DNA from: Polytrichum commune
Taxonomy: Eukaryota > Streptophyta > Polytrichopsida > Polytrichales > Polytrichaceae
Length of the DNA stretch: 64,000 nt
Direction of reading: 5' to 3'
Assembly: GCA_950295325.1 (NCBI GenBank)
Contig: OX485808.1
Span: 13,518,501-13,582,500 of the forward strand
In this document: in pieces, positions 63,059 to 64,000 of the stretch
How positions within the stretch are numbered: position 1 is the first letter of the stretch
Layout of the letters: every line of letters begins with the position of its first letter
Translations under genes and position numbers: made by a program
Notes under the pieces: model-generated
Databases searched by the model: none
Told to the model about the DNA's origin: nothing
The model's input: only the letters and a program-made list of their open reading frames with translations

Positions 63059-64000
63059 CCTAATGAACACGGCACACCAAGTTGAGCACCACACTAAACC
63101 ATCATGTTTAGCAGCATACCACTATACTGTAAGCTGGCATCACTACAAGTGCGAGGGGGACTGCAAACCAGGAGGCCACTTTCATCATGCACGAACTATG
63201 TGGGGTTGGAACCGACAATTATGACAAGCTTCACTGAAAACAAGCCTTGTTTGGAGAAAGGATCCCTACAAAGTTCAAAACCTGGCTCTCAAGTCACTAT
63301 AATTATATCGTATGTCGGAAGCTTATGCGGCGTGGTCGTGAATGCTCCTAGCCAGTTAGTGTCTTGGATGAATTCCCTGCCTGTTACCGTGTGCCCGGGC
63401 CTCTTCTTAAGTTGAAAAGGCCAAAAGCGTTGAGGAGTTGCTCACTTCCGAGATTGAGGATCTGGTGGGATATCCATGGCGGCCACGTCCCCGATTTGGG
63501 CAAACTAACTCATACACTCGTTCCTTCTTGTTGGATGCCTAAACCCTGGCCTCCAAGTAACCACTGTACGGGCTGGTTCGCCCCAGCCCCACCTCCCCTG
63601 GGTGGACTGAACAATATAAGCACCGCCTTGCAACTTGGGGGTAAAAAATAATGCACCAAGGTGGATTGGAAAGCTTATACCATCAACACAAAATCATGTG
63701 CTTCAACTTCCACGATTATGTCCAAGGGTGATGGTTTCTTCAAGGTTGCTTTCTCGGAGTACACTAAGTATTGCATTTTATGTCGTTGTGGTAACTTTTT
63801 CTAATGACATTTTGTATAAATGAGCTTACGAATATTGTCATTCCAACTGTTTGTTTAGCTCATCCATTTTTGGTATGTTTTGTGTCTTAACATTTTTGTG
63901 ATGGAGTGTTGTCATGAATGATTGGAATTAAGGTGAATAATCACTTAGTAAGTGGGTGCAAGCATGGTGAAGTGGACAACTCTTGTTCCTTGCGTAGGTT
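63059..64000. other. Right edge, no gene supported
   Basis: Slightly higher GC at 63,350-63,650 with short open frames up to about 100 codons, none recognisable. A gene beyond the window edge cannot be excluded. Confidence 0.4.

Overview
The window is nuclear DNA of a green plant in the streptophyte line, either a land plant or a charophyte alga. The evidence is an intronless PHT1-type phosphate transporter with the plant signature [14 protein letters not shown] introns, short runs of the plant telomere-type repeat TTTAGGG, TATA boxes, and plant-style MITEs, hAT and Ty3 elements. I cannot name the species. Most of the DNA is AT-rich and gene-poor; GC-rich DNA marks genes and certain repeat arrays.

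Layout. 0-2.4 kb: a foldback element, then a PHT1 phosphate transporter (minus strand), with a CT microsatellite, a four-copy degenerate repeat and a P1BS-like site in its upstream region. 2.4-16.8 kb: a gene desert with several MITE/foldback families. 16.8-19.9 kb: a two-exon gene (minus strand) for a 977-aa protein of the DUF7869-like type. 20-24.5 kb: desert. 24.6-58.9 kb: one large plus-strand gene with phase-0 introns. It carries a ParB/DGQHR-like motif, a coiled coil and an FCP1/NIF-type HAD domain, and two large transposons split one of its coding exons. 59-64 kb: a decayed LINE and more MITEs.

Insertion 1 (28,097-38,032) is a Ty3-type LTR retrotransposon with 431-bp LTRs that look identical. 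Its long reading frame encodes Gag, two zinc knuckles, a retropepsin and a complete C5-cytosine DNA methyltransferase. A single in-frame UAG in a CARYYA readthrough context follows, then RT, RNase H, integrase and a PHD finger. Retrotransposons carrying DNA methyltransferases are known only from a few lineages (charophytes and dinoflagellates).

Insertion 2 (38,672-54,622) is a 15.95-kb hAT-type DNA transposon with CAGGG terminal inverted repeats and an exact 8-bp target duplication. Besides a BED/DUF659/dimerisation transposase it carries a coiled-coil/RING gene, a small acidic protein gene and a protein-kinase-like gene. Three of its four transcription units have a long GTCCG-rich minisatellite immediately upstream of a TATA box. 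Removing both insertions and one copy of each target duplication leaves the host reading frame continuous, so both insertions look young.

The strongest unexplained host signal is a family of about 28 short CpG-rich palindromes (core TTACGGACGCGCGTCCGTAA). They are confined to introns and flanks of the two large host genes and absent from both transposons. The arms of different copies differ but stay complementary. Eight copies form an array with an exact 53-bp period, and one copy is read as coding sequence.
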